A DNA stretch of 64,000 nt from Atopsyche davidsoni (lineage: Eukaryota; Arthropoda; Insecta; Trichoptera; Hydrobiosidae). Shown one piece after another: positions 25,581 to 37,000 of the stretch; positions within the stretch are counted from its first letter, which is position 1; each line of letters begins with the position of its first letter. The translations under genes were made by a program, and so were the position numbers. The DNA lies in NCBI GenBank assembly GCA_022113835.1, contig JAILWY010000012.1, positions 5,332,001 through 5,396,000 of the forward strand, in the 5' to 3' direction. The notes beneath the pieces were generated by a model. It saw nothing but the letters and a program-made list of their open reading frames with translations, did no database searches and was not told the DNA's origin.

Positions 25581-27205
25581 TACAAAAACAAATTAGCACG
25601 ATACCGGCGGCAAAAGCGAGAAAACGTCAAAGATTGAGGTTACAATCGAAACGTACAATATTTTGACAAACAAAACGCACATGCAGCTTTATAATTCTTT
25701 TAGTGGCTGCCGCGTCAAATTATTTCTAGTCATGTCAATATAATTTTAACAAAATATTTTATAAAAATATAATTATTATTTAATATTTTGAAAAATAATA
25801 CGTATCAAATATTATTTATATAATAATTCTAATATTTAGAACGATGCAAATATATTGGCAACATTTTTTTACGGTAGTAACATTAGCTTGCTGTTGTCTA
25901 AAAGATAAGAATTTCTCTCTGGCAAAAACATGACTTGATATTATTTTCATCATAAATACATTAAAATAAATATTGAATTTTGTTGTAGCGTTAACTTTTA
26001 TTTATTATCCCTATAGTTGCTTTATATCTTACTGTTCGATGTACAAAACATGTGAAAATTAATATATACCACATCAAACATAACATGACTATCATTTATA
26101 TTTATAGAATAACAAATTGTGTTAATCAATCACATAGTATATATATTTATTAATTTTTTTTTTTATTGAGCGCTTGCAACGCGGAAATAAGTTTTTCTTA
26201 TATTTTTAGTTTTTCGTTTCATTGGTAGATGGCACTGGCGTTTATAAAAATATATACAGGGATGTATTATTATTTTTCTATAATATGATATTTACATGAT
26301 ATCAATCAATCAGCCGTTACACATTACTTCTGAAACTTATTAGTTTTCATATTTCAGTTTTATTTAATCAGAATTTTATTTTTTACTTGTTTAGACAGAT
26401 AAAAATACTATTTATGCATGTATAGTTGTATAATTGTATTTTTGTAAACTTATAGCGCTCACAATATACACGACTGCTTAAATTCAACAGTTATATCAAA
26501 CCTATCAAATACGTCACACGGTTGTAATAAAGTCTTATTTTTTCGATCTTTGATCTAATATTTATATCAAATACATTTTTACAATTAAATAAATTAAGCA
26601 CGACTAATAAGCTAAATAATACATGAAAAAATATATATTTATGTGGGAACATTTATATTAAAATTAACTGTGCCACTATTTTAATTGGCATTTTATAAAA
26701 AAAAGTTGAAAATATAAAAGGCAATTTAAAAAATCTTACGCAAGCATAAAATAGCGCCCCTCGTGCAATTATACAGAAATATAAACTCAGCGATGAAATT
26801 TTCATTTGTAAAGTCATTATACATTTCCGTAATGCCTAGGCAGGTAAAATAACAGCACAAAGTATTCTCTGTAGAATTTTCCAGTCGGGTTTACGACGGA
26901 CAAAATGATAACTTCTCGGCCATTTCCCTGCCCGCCTGGTTAATTAGAGTTCCGTCAGAATGGACTCGCCTTTGTGTGTCAAAAGGCTCAGCTACATGAT
27001 TTAAATTCTACACAAAGTGAAAATGAAAAATTCTCCCTGCATCCGTGATTAATATTCTGGATTGATTTTTTTGTGGATGCACACTGGAGTAATTCAATTT
27101 CTTACTATTATTGGCAAACACAAACGAGGTGTGAACATTTTGGTAACATATAATATTTAAATTAAATTAAGCAATAATAAAATCTGAAACACACTGTATT
27201 TTTGC
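25581..27205. other. 5' flank of the small gene and AT-rich DNA
   Basis: The first 150 bases upstream of the ATG at 25580 (minus strand) are somewhat GC-richer and would hold the promoter and 5' UTR. I see no TATA box in a convincing position. The rest, to 27205, is very AT-rich with no gene. Confidence 0.4.
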
Positions 27206-27215
27206 TACATATAAA
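27206..27215. repeat. Left 10-bp target duplication of the fold-back SINE (TACATATAAA)
   Basis: Exact match to 27577-27586. Confidence 0.75.
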
Positions 27216-27576
27216 CCTATTACTAATATGATTAGGCACATTAGTTCATATATAGAAGATGACTTAAAGAAACTCTCAGAAAAATATCATCGTGATTTGT
27301 GTGGGATCCACAACTCCAAGTTTACATGACCGGTGTACGAACCCTTGTACTAACGAATCACTTCCGTTTATCGAGAATTTTTAACAGTCATACTCTACAT
27401 ATGAATCAATGTGCCCAGGCCAATCAATATTTCAAAATCACGATGATATTTTTCTGAGAGTTTCTTTAAGTCATCTTCTATATATGAACTAATGTGCCTG
27501 ATCATATTAGTAATAATATAATAAACCCGTAATGGGTAATAAATACGCATCTGATTGACCAATCCGTAAATAGACA
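27216..27576. mobile_element. Fold-back (inverted-dimer) tRNA-Thr-derived SINE, 361 bp
   Basis: The left part (27219-27361) is a SINE in minus orientation: a tail, then a tRNA-like head whose loop reads CATGTAA (anticodon TGT, Thr). The right part (27435-27571) is the tail of the same family in plus orientation. The two tails form inverted repeats of about 80 bp (27219-27298 and 27435-27515) around a 136-base loop that holds the reversed head. The whole unit is bracketed by an exact 10-bp duplication, so it seems to have inserted as one piece. The right tail also carries about 55 bases (AATAAACCCGTAATGGG...) missing from the left arm. Confidence 0.8.
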
Positions 27577-27586
27577 TACATATAAA
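27577..27586. repeat. Right 10-bp target duplication of the fold-back SINE (TACATATAAA)
   Basis: Exact match to 27206-27215. Confidence 0.75.
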
Positions 27587-28788
27587 GCTGTAAATTTTTA
27601 ACATGACTATTAAATAAAATGCGTTACATATAATACGAAAGACCCAAAGGCATACGAGATATTTGTTGATTTTAAGTTCATTGTACGTTGAGTTAATTTT
27701 ACAATAAAATAGTATGAAAACACCAAATATTTTAGTTTGAAATATCCGACTGAAGTTTTGTTATATTTCAAATATGAAAATAGTTAGTAAAAAAAATATT
27801 TTATATTAACGTACCTTGTACTTGAGAGCCTCTTTTCAAACTATGGCACTCCCTGAGCGAGGCAGGTGCAGGGAGCCTAGGTGTACAATCGTCCCACGCA
27901 ATCATGCAGCATTTCGAGCTGTTTGTTTTGAGCTTTAATAATTCCACTGCGAGATGAGAAGGTTTTATGTATTCACCGTTTTGCTTTTATTCGCGCTAAA
28001 GCCTTCTTTTAAAGGCTGGGGTATTTTGTTTTCATGGCGATTCCGTCCTCGGGGGCGCTGCAACCTGCAAGCTGGGAAGGCTGGGGAAATTGCTTTTTTA
28101 ATTATTTCGTGTTCAAGATATGAATGGAGTCGGTTTATGAAATACACCTTTATTAGCCTTTAGTGCTGGAAACTCAGGCGGCTCCAGCACTTAAAAAATA
28201 TCACTCTATTTAAATTAAATAATCATTTAAATTTGAATTTTAAAGCAGTAAATATATATTTGAATTGAATAAAGTATTTTACAGTACAAGCGCCTTGCTC
28301 TCGCTAATGCAATCTATTTTTTTATAATTACATTTTTAAAATAAGATTTTATATTTGCATTATATTTATTTACACATTTATCAACACTCAACGCTCAATT
28401 GTCAACTATATTTTTATCCGCACTCAATAATCACTGAGTCCAAGTTATTTCATTAAACCAAAGGGTTAGACTATTTGTATATCCCCACTCTAGCCTTTCT
28501 TGAATCCCATAATACAACGTAAATGCTATGGGAAAATATAATCAAATAATTTATTTTAAATTTTTTAAACTTTGTTCCTAAAATTTGAAGGGGCAATGAA
28601 TCTAAATTATTAGAAAATAAAATCGCAAATTACAACTTTGCGTTGTGTCATAACAAGATACATTGAACATTTGAGCAACAGAATATTTTTGATTTTTTTC
28701 GCGTATTTTGATACTTCTATTAAAAAATACTCGAAGGGCTCAAAACAAAACATTTTATTTGTTCGTTGTAGGGGTAGAGACTGAGGCA

Positions 28789-28810
28789 GGGGCGGGGATG
28801 GGGGTGGGGG
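28789..28810 (+). other. G-quadruplex motif
   Basis: Four G runs of 4, 4, 5 and 5 bases are separated by C, AT and T. This fits a stable intramolecular quadruplex on the plus strand. It lies in a broader G-rich patch (28770-28826) within AT-rich DNA. Confidence 0.7.
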
Positions 28811-31800
28811 CGCGGTGCAGGGGCGTCCCACTACGAGCCAGAGTGGGTTTATACAAATGACAAACCAACGGGGGACGATTCTTATGGTAATTCCGTAAAC
28901 TGAAGGAATATTTTCTTTCGCTATATCGTTCCAACCTCGTTCAAACGAAAGTGAATGACGATTAAAAGCAAATGTTTACTCAGCCTGGCTGAATACCCCG
29001 CAGAGAAAATATTATTGCTAAACTTATTCTGTTCTGTAGTCGGTTTTCATCGCAATAAAGGGAGTTTTATACGGCGCCGGAGCGTCTTCCTAATGAAGTT
29101 GTAGAAGGACCTAAGCGCTCCTTATCCGCTTTTCTTTATGGCCGCCCGTTAGAATGCTAATCAGAACTTACTTAACACGGTAAATGAGAATGATTTCTTT
29201 TTTATTTCGAGAGATGCCTTTTTAAAAACGATCCCTGCATTCTGTGAGAGGGTGCAAACAACATTAATATATCTACACTGCTCAGTACACAAAACGCATA
29301 TAAAATGTTCAAACCGTGTACGATATAAATCAAAAATCAATACTGGCATTGCGTGTGCCTTTTTATCGTCAAATTTCACTCAGTTAATACTAAATTTTTC
29401 AAAATATATATCTTGAATATGAATTTTTCAATCAGAGCCAAAACGTCATAAACCAAAGACACGCAGTGGAATTCAATAACACACATTTGATCGCAATATA
29501 CGACACATACGTCGATATGTATTTCAGTTTAAAACCGACAGCTGCTCTGTTTAAGGTGTTTATGCAAAGCAGGTACTAATCGTTGGTTTGTTGAAATGGG
29601 TATTTTTTCTTTATTATATTTAGTGTCGACTGTAAAGCCGGGCTTTCGATTTAAAGCCTCCCCCATTGGCCGCGGGCTGGCCGACGGAGCGCGAGCTTTG
29701 CCGAATGGGTTTCCCGCAAAGCTTTAAAACTCAGTCTCATGTGACTGATCCGGCAAAACGGCAGAAAGAGGCGCTTTGTTACGCAAAATTACGACTACTC
29801 AGTGAAAATAAACAAATGAACGGAGTGCTTTATAAAACGAAAGGGGTTATGGATGCTCACGAGACCGAATTACAGGCCCAAAAATAAACAACGGTTTGTT
29901 GTTTTATATTTGAGAAATAAATTTAAATATAACGACAGGATATTCTGTTTGCGAAGTCGTTTTTGCCAAGGGGGTGTTTTATTTTTTATTTGATAGATCT
30001 GAATAAACGGTGAACGTCTTTACTGCCTATTGCCTACTCATATCGCTTTAGTCTAAATAAATTTTATTTTTCAGAATATATATGTAGATACACGTGTTGC
30101 TTGGATGGATATTCAAATCAAGGTTTTTCATCGTTCAAGAAAGCCTTAAATACCTTCATAAAAAAACAATTTTTATTTGATTTGATATTTATTTATTAAA
30201 AAATTTACCCGCTAAAAACAATAATTTAAATTCGATGTATTCAAATAAATATTAAATTAAATTAAATTTACTAATGTGGTTTTTTTTATTATCTTAAATA
30301 TTATTCAAATGAAACACTTAAAAATTGAATACCTGAATCTACTTATTAGTGTAGATTATCAGAGTAGTAAATATTGAGCTTATAGATTTTTAATTGATAA
30401 GTATTAATCAATTCATCTTTTTTTTCAGGATATGCTCACTCCCTTAGAAATTCATCTAGCTCCCTTACAGCGTGCGCCCGACAGAAATAAAGAACGGAAG
30501 TAGCAGAAAGCAATCAGAACCCATCAGAGGTAAGTAGGGAGATCGTGAAAGATGAGGTTTTTGCAGTCTCGGACTTTATTTGGCACAGGAAGACGGAAGA
30601 CCACGATTCTTACTGCAGTGGAATGAGTCCGGAACAATCTCTGGCCAGGGTCAGCTGCAAACAAATATTATATCATCTTATCAGTAATATTGAACTATTT
30701 TTACGTGTGTAAGAAAAAAAAGAGCATTATGATGGTTTTTCTGAAGTTTTGCTACATACCATATATCATAGAAAAAAAATGTTTGTTTCTTGTCTGGAAA
30801 GATATGTTATGCCATCATCAACAATTCTTATGAAAAATTGTTCCTGTTGCATCATTAAGTTTTGGTCTGTTTCTTTGTATAATAGAAGCAAAACTATACC
30901 GGTTCTTTGTAAGAGCAGAAGTGGATTTTGAATTGATAGTAATTTGAACAAGCAGTGAATTAGAGATACCGTTACTTCGGGAGACGTCAACCCTGCAACC
31001 TCGGGGCGGCGAGTAACCTGGTTTTGATATTGGCGGACGGGGGTGGGTCGGGAGCGCCGGGAGGGGTAATCCGCTGTCAGGCCTGGAGATGGATGACGCC
31101 GCACCTGAAGAAGCGTCGATTCTCCCACGCGGCCGCCGCACACTTGTCGCTTGGAGATTTGCAGGGATATTGGTTTCGGATGATTTGTGATTTACTACGG
31201 CATTAGGATTATGGATGAAGATGAGTTGTAGTATTTTATAATGATATCCATAATTTTTTTTTATAGAAAGCTGAAAAAGTTACTTTCTGTAACAAGCATA
31301 ATTTTTTTTTGTGCATGATTCCATGTACTATATATGATGCGGACCCTCTACGGTATGAAATCCGGAGATTTGTTTCACCATAACCAGATTATTTCATAGA
31401 TCGACTCTTGCGATTTTGATGTTCTCGACATTTCACCCAAAAAAATATACACGCAGATTATTTGTCTGTCTAAAAATAAAATTAATAATAACATACATTT
31501 CAGCGTAAAGTGATACTATCAAAGCTTTTATTTTTTTAAGAGCCTACATACAGTCATAATTTATTACACGCTTTTGTGTTCAATATACATAGCTTGTTTT
31601 AATATATATAATGTTTATATATCTTATTGCTTTGTGATGTAAATTCACGTGTATTGTAAGTAAATACATAAATTCATCAAATAAACAGAATCAAGTCTTA
31701 TAATCCACAATTTCTATTAACACCCAATTACATAATCCGACGCCATAAACAATAGAGAGGAGATTAATTACAATTCGTGCTTTTTCATTAAATAATGTTG

Positions 31801-32538
31801 GTATACGTGGTTGTGAAATATGGCGGCCATCGGCAAGGAGATTTATGAGAGAGATTGTATGAAGCCTCGCTGTCTGTAGGCATTAGTGAGACACGAGGGT
31901 GACAATAATTCATTATTCGGCTTTCCCATGAAATAAGTGAACAATCATCAACTCTTGATTACAGAGAGTGTGAGAGAGACAAAACGACAGCAGGGTAGGA
32001 TTGGAATTCAACTACTCTTTGTTACAAGATTAAATTTATGATTTTCATTTAATTTGACAACTTGAATTTCCACACTGCATTAAAGCAATACTTAAGTGAA
32101 CGTTAGCTTAAAGTTATTTTAGTATTATGATAAAAATGAACAAATCAATTTTTTTACCATCAATAAGATAATGAAAAACTGTATAATAATAATAAAAATA
32201 TATGCGATCATAAAATCTAATTAACGTACACTGTTGCATGTACCTATTTTTCACCGAAAGGGCTTAAAATCGTTTCAAGCCGATTTTCATTTCCAAAATT
32301 TTACAAATCTACCGCTTTTATATTCATTACCCGGTGACGACCGAAGTCTTATTCAAAATAAGTTTGAAAATTTATAAAATATATAACGTTAAAGTTGCCA
32401 GTCCGCGCCTGGTGCCCCCATCCTGCGGGCGCGACAGATGCCTGGATTCTCAAAAGCAAACAGTTGAAATGCGTTCACGGCTGTCTTGGTCTCCTATCGC
32501 GCCTGATTTATGGCCGCCACACTGTGGAGCCCCCGCCC

Positions 32539-32593
32539 CTCCCATCCCCCTCCCATCCCCCTCCCATCCCCCTCCCATCCCCCTCCCAACCCC
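32539..32593. repeat. C-rich minisatellite, 11-bp unit CTCCCATCCCC, five copies
   Basis: Four exact 11-bp units are followed by a fifth with one T-to-A change. It explains the three overlapping proline-rich frames here, which are not genes. The minus strand has enough G runs to form a quadruplex. Confidence 0.9.
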
Positions 32594-33215
32594 CTCACAC
32601 CGCCCACCCCTCATTACAGCCCTATCTGTGCTGATTGTGAAATGTCAATGAAACCGTCGATTTGCATGTCAGATTTTAAATCATTTGCAATGCTGATTTG
32701 AGCGCTGTTTAAATTGCACGCGTATTAAGCTATTTCCTAAAATGAAATATTTACTATAAATTATTTGATTTTATTTGAATATTCAAATTAAATTTAACGC
32801 TGTAAGTAGAATAAATGCCATTTTTCTTAGTAGTTGTAATACATTAGCGTGTGGTTGTATTTGATCATTTTAACGTACCACCATATTGAAACGTACCACC
32901 GTTTGAATCTAAATATTTCACAATATTTTACTCTCACCACTGCTGAATTTACGTTGTTGGTCTTAGAGTATGGCCACGTGTAAGATGATGATTAAAAGTA
33001 TATCTTTTTCAGGAAATGTAATAAGATAAAACCAACAAGCAGCACCAGATCGCCGAATCTATGTTTAGTCAAACATGCTTCATAGTCAGTATTATTCTTA
33101 TTTTACTCTATGATATTTGAGTTCGCAAAATTACTTCTCGCAGGTAACATTTTACCGGTTTTGTAGCAATGTTGTTATTAGTATTGGACGATTTTTTAAT
33201 GACCGTGAAGGTATT

Positions 33216-33398
33216 TTAGTTATTACAAGAACCTGCCTGAACAGGAGGCATTGAATCAGCTATGCCATATCGCAAATTATGCAATAGCGGGAACAATAAA
33301 GAATCGGCCTTATGCAGTAGCACCCCTGTTAGCGCCCATCTAAGGGTAGTAATTGCACAATTCACACAGGCTTCACAGAACTTCTGCCCCATTAATGT
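33216..33398 (-). other. Possible terminal exon, unrecognised
   Basis: On the minus strand a good acceptor (TCTTATTTTCAG) precedes a 60-codon open frame ending in TAA at 33216. It is GC-richer than its surroundings and lies 310 bases from the retrotransposon. The peptide has a Cys pair (FCEACVNC) and a Leu-rich half and resembles no family I recognise. No partner exon is visible, so a conserved non-coding element or chance is as likely. Confidence 0.15.
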
Positions 33399-33704
33399 CT
33401 GAAAATAAGACATATCAATAAAATCAACCCCACTATGCGAACCCAAATCGCATGAAAATCATTCATTTTCGCAAACTGTTTTCCACACAATAAAAACCGT
33501 GAGTCACGATATATATTAAATAGAACTATAAAAACTGTAAACTTATTGTGAAATATATATTTAAGAATCTAAATCAATAGCCCTTAAGACTAAATAAATG
33601 AATAATTCTTTAATTGTAAACATAAGAAGCAAGCTATTAAACATAATATATATAATTCACATGATTATAATGACATGCTGCTTTGTGATCAATTAATTTC
33701 GTTA

Positions 33705-33708
33705 GTAT
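33705..33708. repeat. Left 4-bp target duplication of the LTR element (GTAT)
   Basis: Matches 39907-39910. Four-base duplications are usual for one group of Ty3/gypsy elements; four bases alone are weak, but the position exactly outside TG...CA ends supports it. Confidence 0.7.
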
Positions 33709-34034
33709 TGTAACGTACCGGGGTTCACACTTAAACACTTATTTATGTCAACACAAGTTATATTTATTTATCTACGTACAGAGTATTTATTTACATTAAA
33801 CATTTATATTAACATTGTCTTTTAGTACTGTCAGAGCGAGACCCGCCTTTGACACTAATCTCAAAATGGCTTCCCCTCGCATCTCCAACATTCGAGGGCT
33901 CGCGCGAGGCGCATTCCTCGATTCTCCAAAACCTCGTATTGGCGCTCTAGTCGACGCTCGCTCGATCATTCCAGTCCTTTGCTTTATAGCGTTCTGGATG
34001 GTTCGATTTTCAAACTTACTGCTAGACCGTAACA
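33709..34034 (-). repeat. 3' LTR, 326 bp
   Basis: It differs from the other LTR only at 33799 (A here, T at 39671). It encodes the last 79 or so residues of Pol and its TAA stop (33796-33798). The base difference falls in the codon just before the stop and is silent (both Val). AATAAA poly(A) signals on the minus strand lie at 33786-33791 and 33763-33768, just after the stop. Confidence 0.97.
33763..33791 (-). terminator. Poly(A) signals in the 3' LTR
   Basis: Minus-strand AATAAA hexamers at 33786-33791 and 33763-33768 lie 5-30 bases past the Pol stop codon. They are placed to end the genomic RNA inside the 3' LTR. Confidence 0.5.
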
Positions 34035-37000
34035 CTACCCCCTCCTCAGTCGTTGTTCCGTCCCGGAACACTCGCTGTTTATTCACGTGTACGTAGCGGC
34101 AGTCTGGTCCACGTTGACATCCAGTGGTTGCATCAAAATAGCATCGCACTGTCCTTCGCTCTATTCCACTGACCCAGGGATGATAGCAGCATACTTGGAT
34201 CTCAATCCCCGTATGCTGGAATAGTTCCTCGAGCATGCTTCGCACTATACGCCAGTCCGGATAGCTCAACTTGGGCAGGCTGAACTTTTGGATCTCCTGC
34301 TCCAATAGCATCCTTCGCAGGCTTACCAGGCTATCCCATATTACTTGATAATCAGCCCCCTGATGGGCTGTTTCTCTTGTAATTAGGAAGAACAACTCCC
34401 GGCCTTCGCGTTGTACCTGCAGAGTGTCCCCCAAAGACGACTCTTGAGCTTCTCTCTTCATGTCTCCGTACTTATGTCTTGTGACTCTTAAGACTCCCTT
34501 TGACATGTCCGAGTCTTTACTTATTTCTTGAACCAGAGCATAATCTTTCGGTGTCAAAAATAAATCTTGTCTCACTTCGGTGGTTACACCATATCTGGCC
34601 TTTCTTCCGGCACCGTGTCGGATCATGAATTCGCCAAATGTTAATTCTTCTGCCGGCACTCGACATACTCGCACTGTCTGATCAGTTGCCTCATCGTTAC
34701 TGCCCAAAAAAGGGCTCAGGCGGTTAAAATGAACAACCCTAGGTTTTCCAATCGGTCTCTTCCGGATGCGATATATTACATCATTTATCTTTTTCATTAC
34801 TTCGTACGGACCGTCCCACGCCCGTTGGAGTTTTGGAGAGAGCCCCCTCCGTCTCTGAGGATTGAATAGCCAAACCAGATCCCCGGCTTGGTGTCCACCT
34901 CCTTCAGCTCCCAGGTCGTATCGATCCTTCATCCGATCACTAGCATCTTGGATGTTGACCCGTACTCTGTCATGAGTTTCGTTTAGCTGACGGCGTAAGT
35001 CTGAGACGTAGCCTTCTCCCACCAAGCTTTCTCCAGGTTTCCCTCCGAACTTCAAATCGCACGGGAGGCGCAGTTCTCGCCCAAAAATTACACTAGCTGG
35101 TGTTTGTCTAGTCGCCTCGTGGATGGAAGAACGATACGCCAATAAGAACAGGTGCAGGTGTCTGTCCCAGTCTCTTTGATGATCAGCGACAACTTTGGAT
35201 AAATATTTACCCATAGTCCGGTTCATTCTCTCGACCATTCCGTCAGATTGCGGATGTAGTGCTGTTGTCCTCGTCTTTCGAATGCCCAGAGTTTCACACA
35301 CTCCCTGAAAGACAGACGATTCAAAATTTCTCCCTTGGTCAGAATGCAACTCCATCGGAATGCCAAATCGGCAGATCCATTCCTTCACAATAACGTCAGC
35401 GACAGTAACGGCTTCTTGGTTCGGGATGGCGTATGCTTCCACCCATTTACTGAAGTAGTCCATCGTCACCAAGATGTATTTGTTTCCGGCTTCTGATGTA
35501 GGAAACGGGCCCGCTACATCGATCGCTATTCTCTCAAATGGGCTCCCAACGTTGTATTGACGCATAGGTGCTCTTCGTTTGCGTTGTGGTCCATTGGCCG
35601 TTGCACAACACACGCACCTTCGGCACCAATCGCGGACGTCTTCCTTGCAATTGACCCAGTAGAACCGTTCGCGTATCTTTTCTAGGGTTTTTCTGGTCCC
35701 AAGATGGCCTCCGGATGCTCCATCGTGGATTAGTTTCAGCACTTCGGTGACCCTCTTCCTTGGAATGACCAGCTGCAGCCTCTTTTGCGTCCCATCGTCA
35801 TTTTCTAGGATGCGCTTCAACAATTTACCTTCTAATGTCAAGGAGTTCCACTGTGCCCAATATGCTTTCACGCTTGGAGATAAAGAAGCTATTTCTTCCC
35901 AGATTGGCCGATGTCCAGCTCTCTTCCATTTGAGCACGTATTTTAACTCTGGATCATTTTCTTGGTCTATCAGCACATCAGTCTCGGACCACTCGTCATC
36001 ACGTACAGTCACTCTTTCGACTGTAGCTGATTTTTCCTCTGCCCAACAGCAATGAGTACAGTTCTCAGCGCAGGGCCTTCTTGATAGAGCATCGGCATTA
36101 CGATGAATGGTTCCTGCTCGATGTTCAATGTCAAAATCGAACTCTTGAAGTCTTTCGATCCATCTTGCTACTTGATTTTCGGGGTTTTTGAATCGTAGCA
36201 ACCACGTCAGTGCAGCGTGGTCAGTTCGGAGAAGGAATTTCCTTCCGTAGAGATATTTGTGAAAATGTTCGACGGACTTCACGACTGCGAGCAGTTCTCT
36301 TCGCGTCACACAATAATTGCGCTCTGGTTTTGATAACACCTTGCTAAAGTACGCAATCACTTTTTCATGGCCGTCTTGCATTTGCGATAAGACCCCTCCG
36401 ATACCCACGTTGCTCGCATCAGTATCCAAGATAAATTTGTCGTCCGGTTTCGGATAACTCAGGATGGGGGCGCTGCTTAGTCTCTGTCGTAGCTCGTCAA
36501 ATGCTGTTTGGCAGTCTTGGCTCCACACAAATTCATTGCGTTCCTCGGTTAATCTGATTAGAGGTTTAGCGATGTCTGCAAACCCGGGAACAAATCGTCG
36601 ATAGTACGTGCATAATCCTAAGAAACTTCTTATTTCATTTTTGTCCTTAGGTTCTGGCCATTCTTTGACGGTTATTATTTTCTCGGGATCGACAGTAACT
36701 CCGTGAGCAGATATCACATGACCGAGATATTTCACTGTCCTCTGAAATAAGTTGCACTTAGATGGATTAAGTTTCAGGCTAGCTTCTTGGAGCCGTCGAA
36801 ACACTTGTTCTAAGTTTTTTAAATGATCGTCAAAAGTTCTTCCAAGCACTATAATATCGTCAAGATAAACGAGACAAGTTTCCCAAGACAATCCTCGAAG
36901 TACATTCTCCATTAGGCGCTCAAATGTAGCAGGCGCGTTGCATAGACCAAAGGGCATTACGGTGAACTGCCAAAGGCCATTTCCAGTCGAGAAAGCTGTC

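Larger units (their letters stand above)
27587..33215. other. Non-coding stretch with GC islands, a G-rich tract and a minisatellite
   Basis: No gene is supported. GC islands lie near 28020-28090, 29640-29770 and 30960-31160. A 9-bp perfect stem (AGTGCTGGA / TCCAGCACT) sits at about 28162-28192. A strong G-quadruplex motif lies at 28789-28810 and a C-rich minisatellite at 32539-32593. The rest is AT-rich. Confidence 0.45.

Noticed and set aside
29138..32519. Shared 12-mer TTTATGGCCGCC at two GC islands (29138 and 32508)
   Set aside because: Hundreds of repeated 12-mers are expected by chance in 64 kb.
32334..32701. Three overlapping Pro-rich plus-strand frames
   Set aside because: Produced by the 11-bp C-rich minisatellite, which is open in all three frames.
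33709..34584. An env gene in the LTR element
   Set aside because: The space after integrase is filled by the Pol tail, which has no signal peptide, membrane helix or furin-type site.
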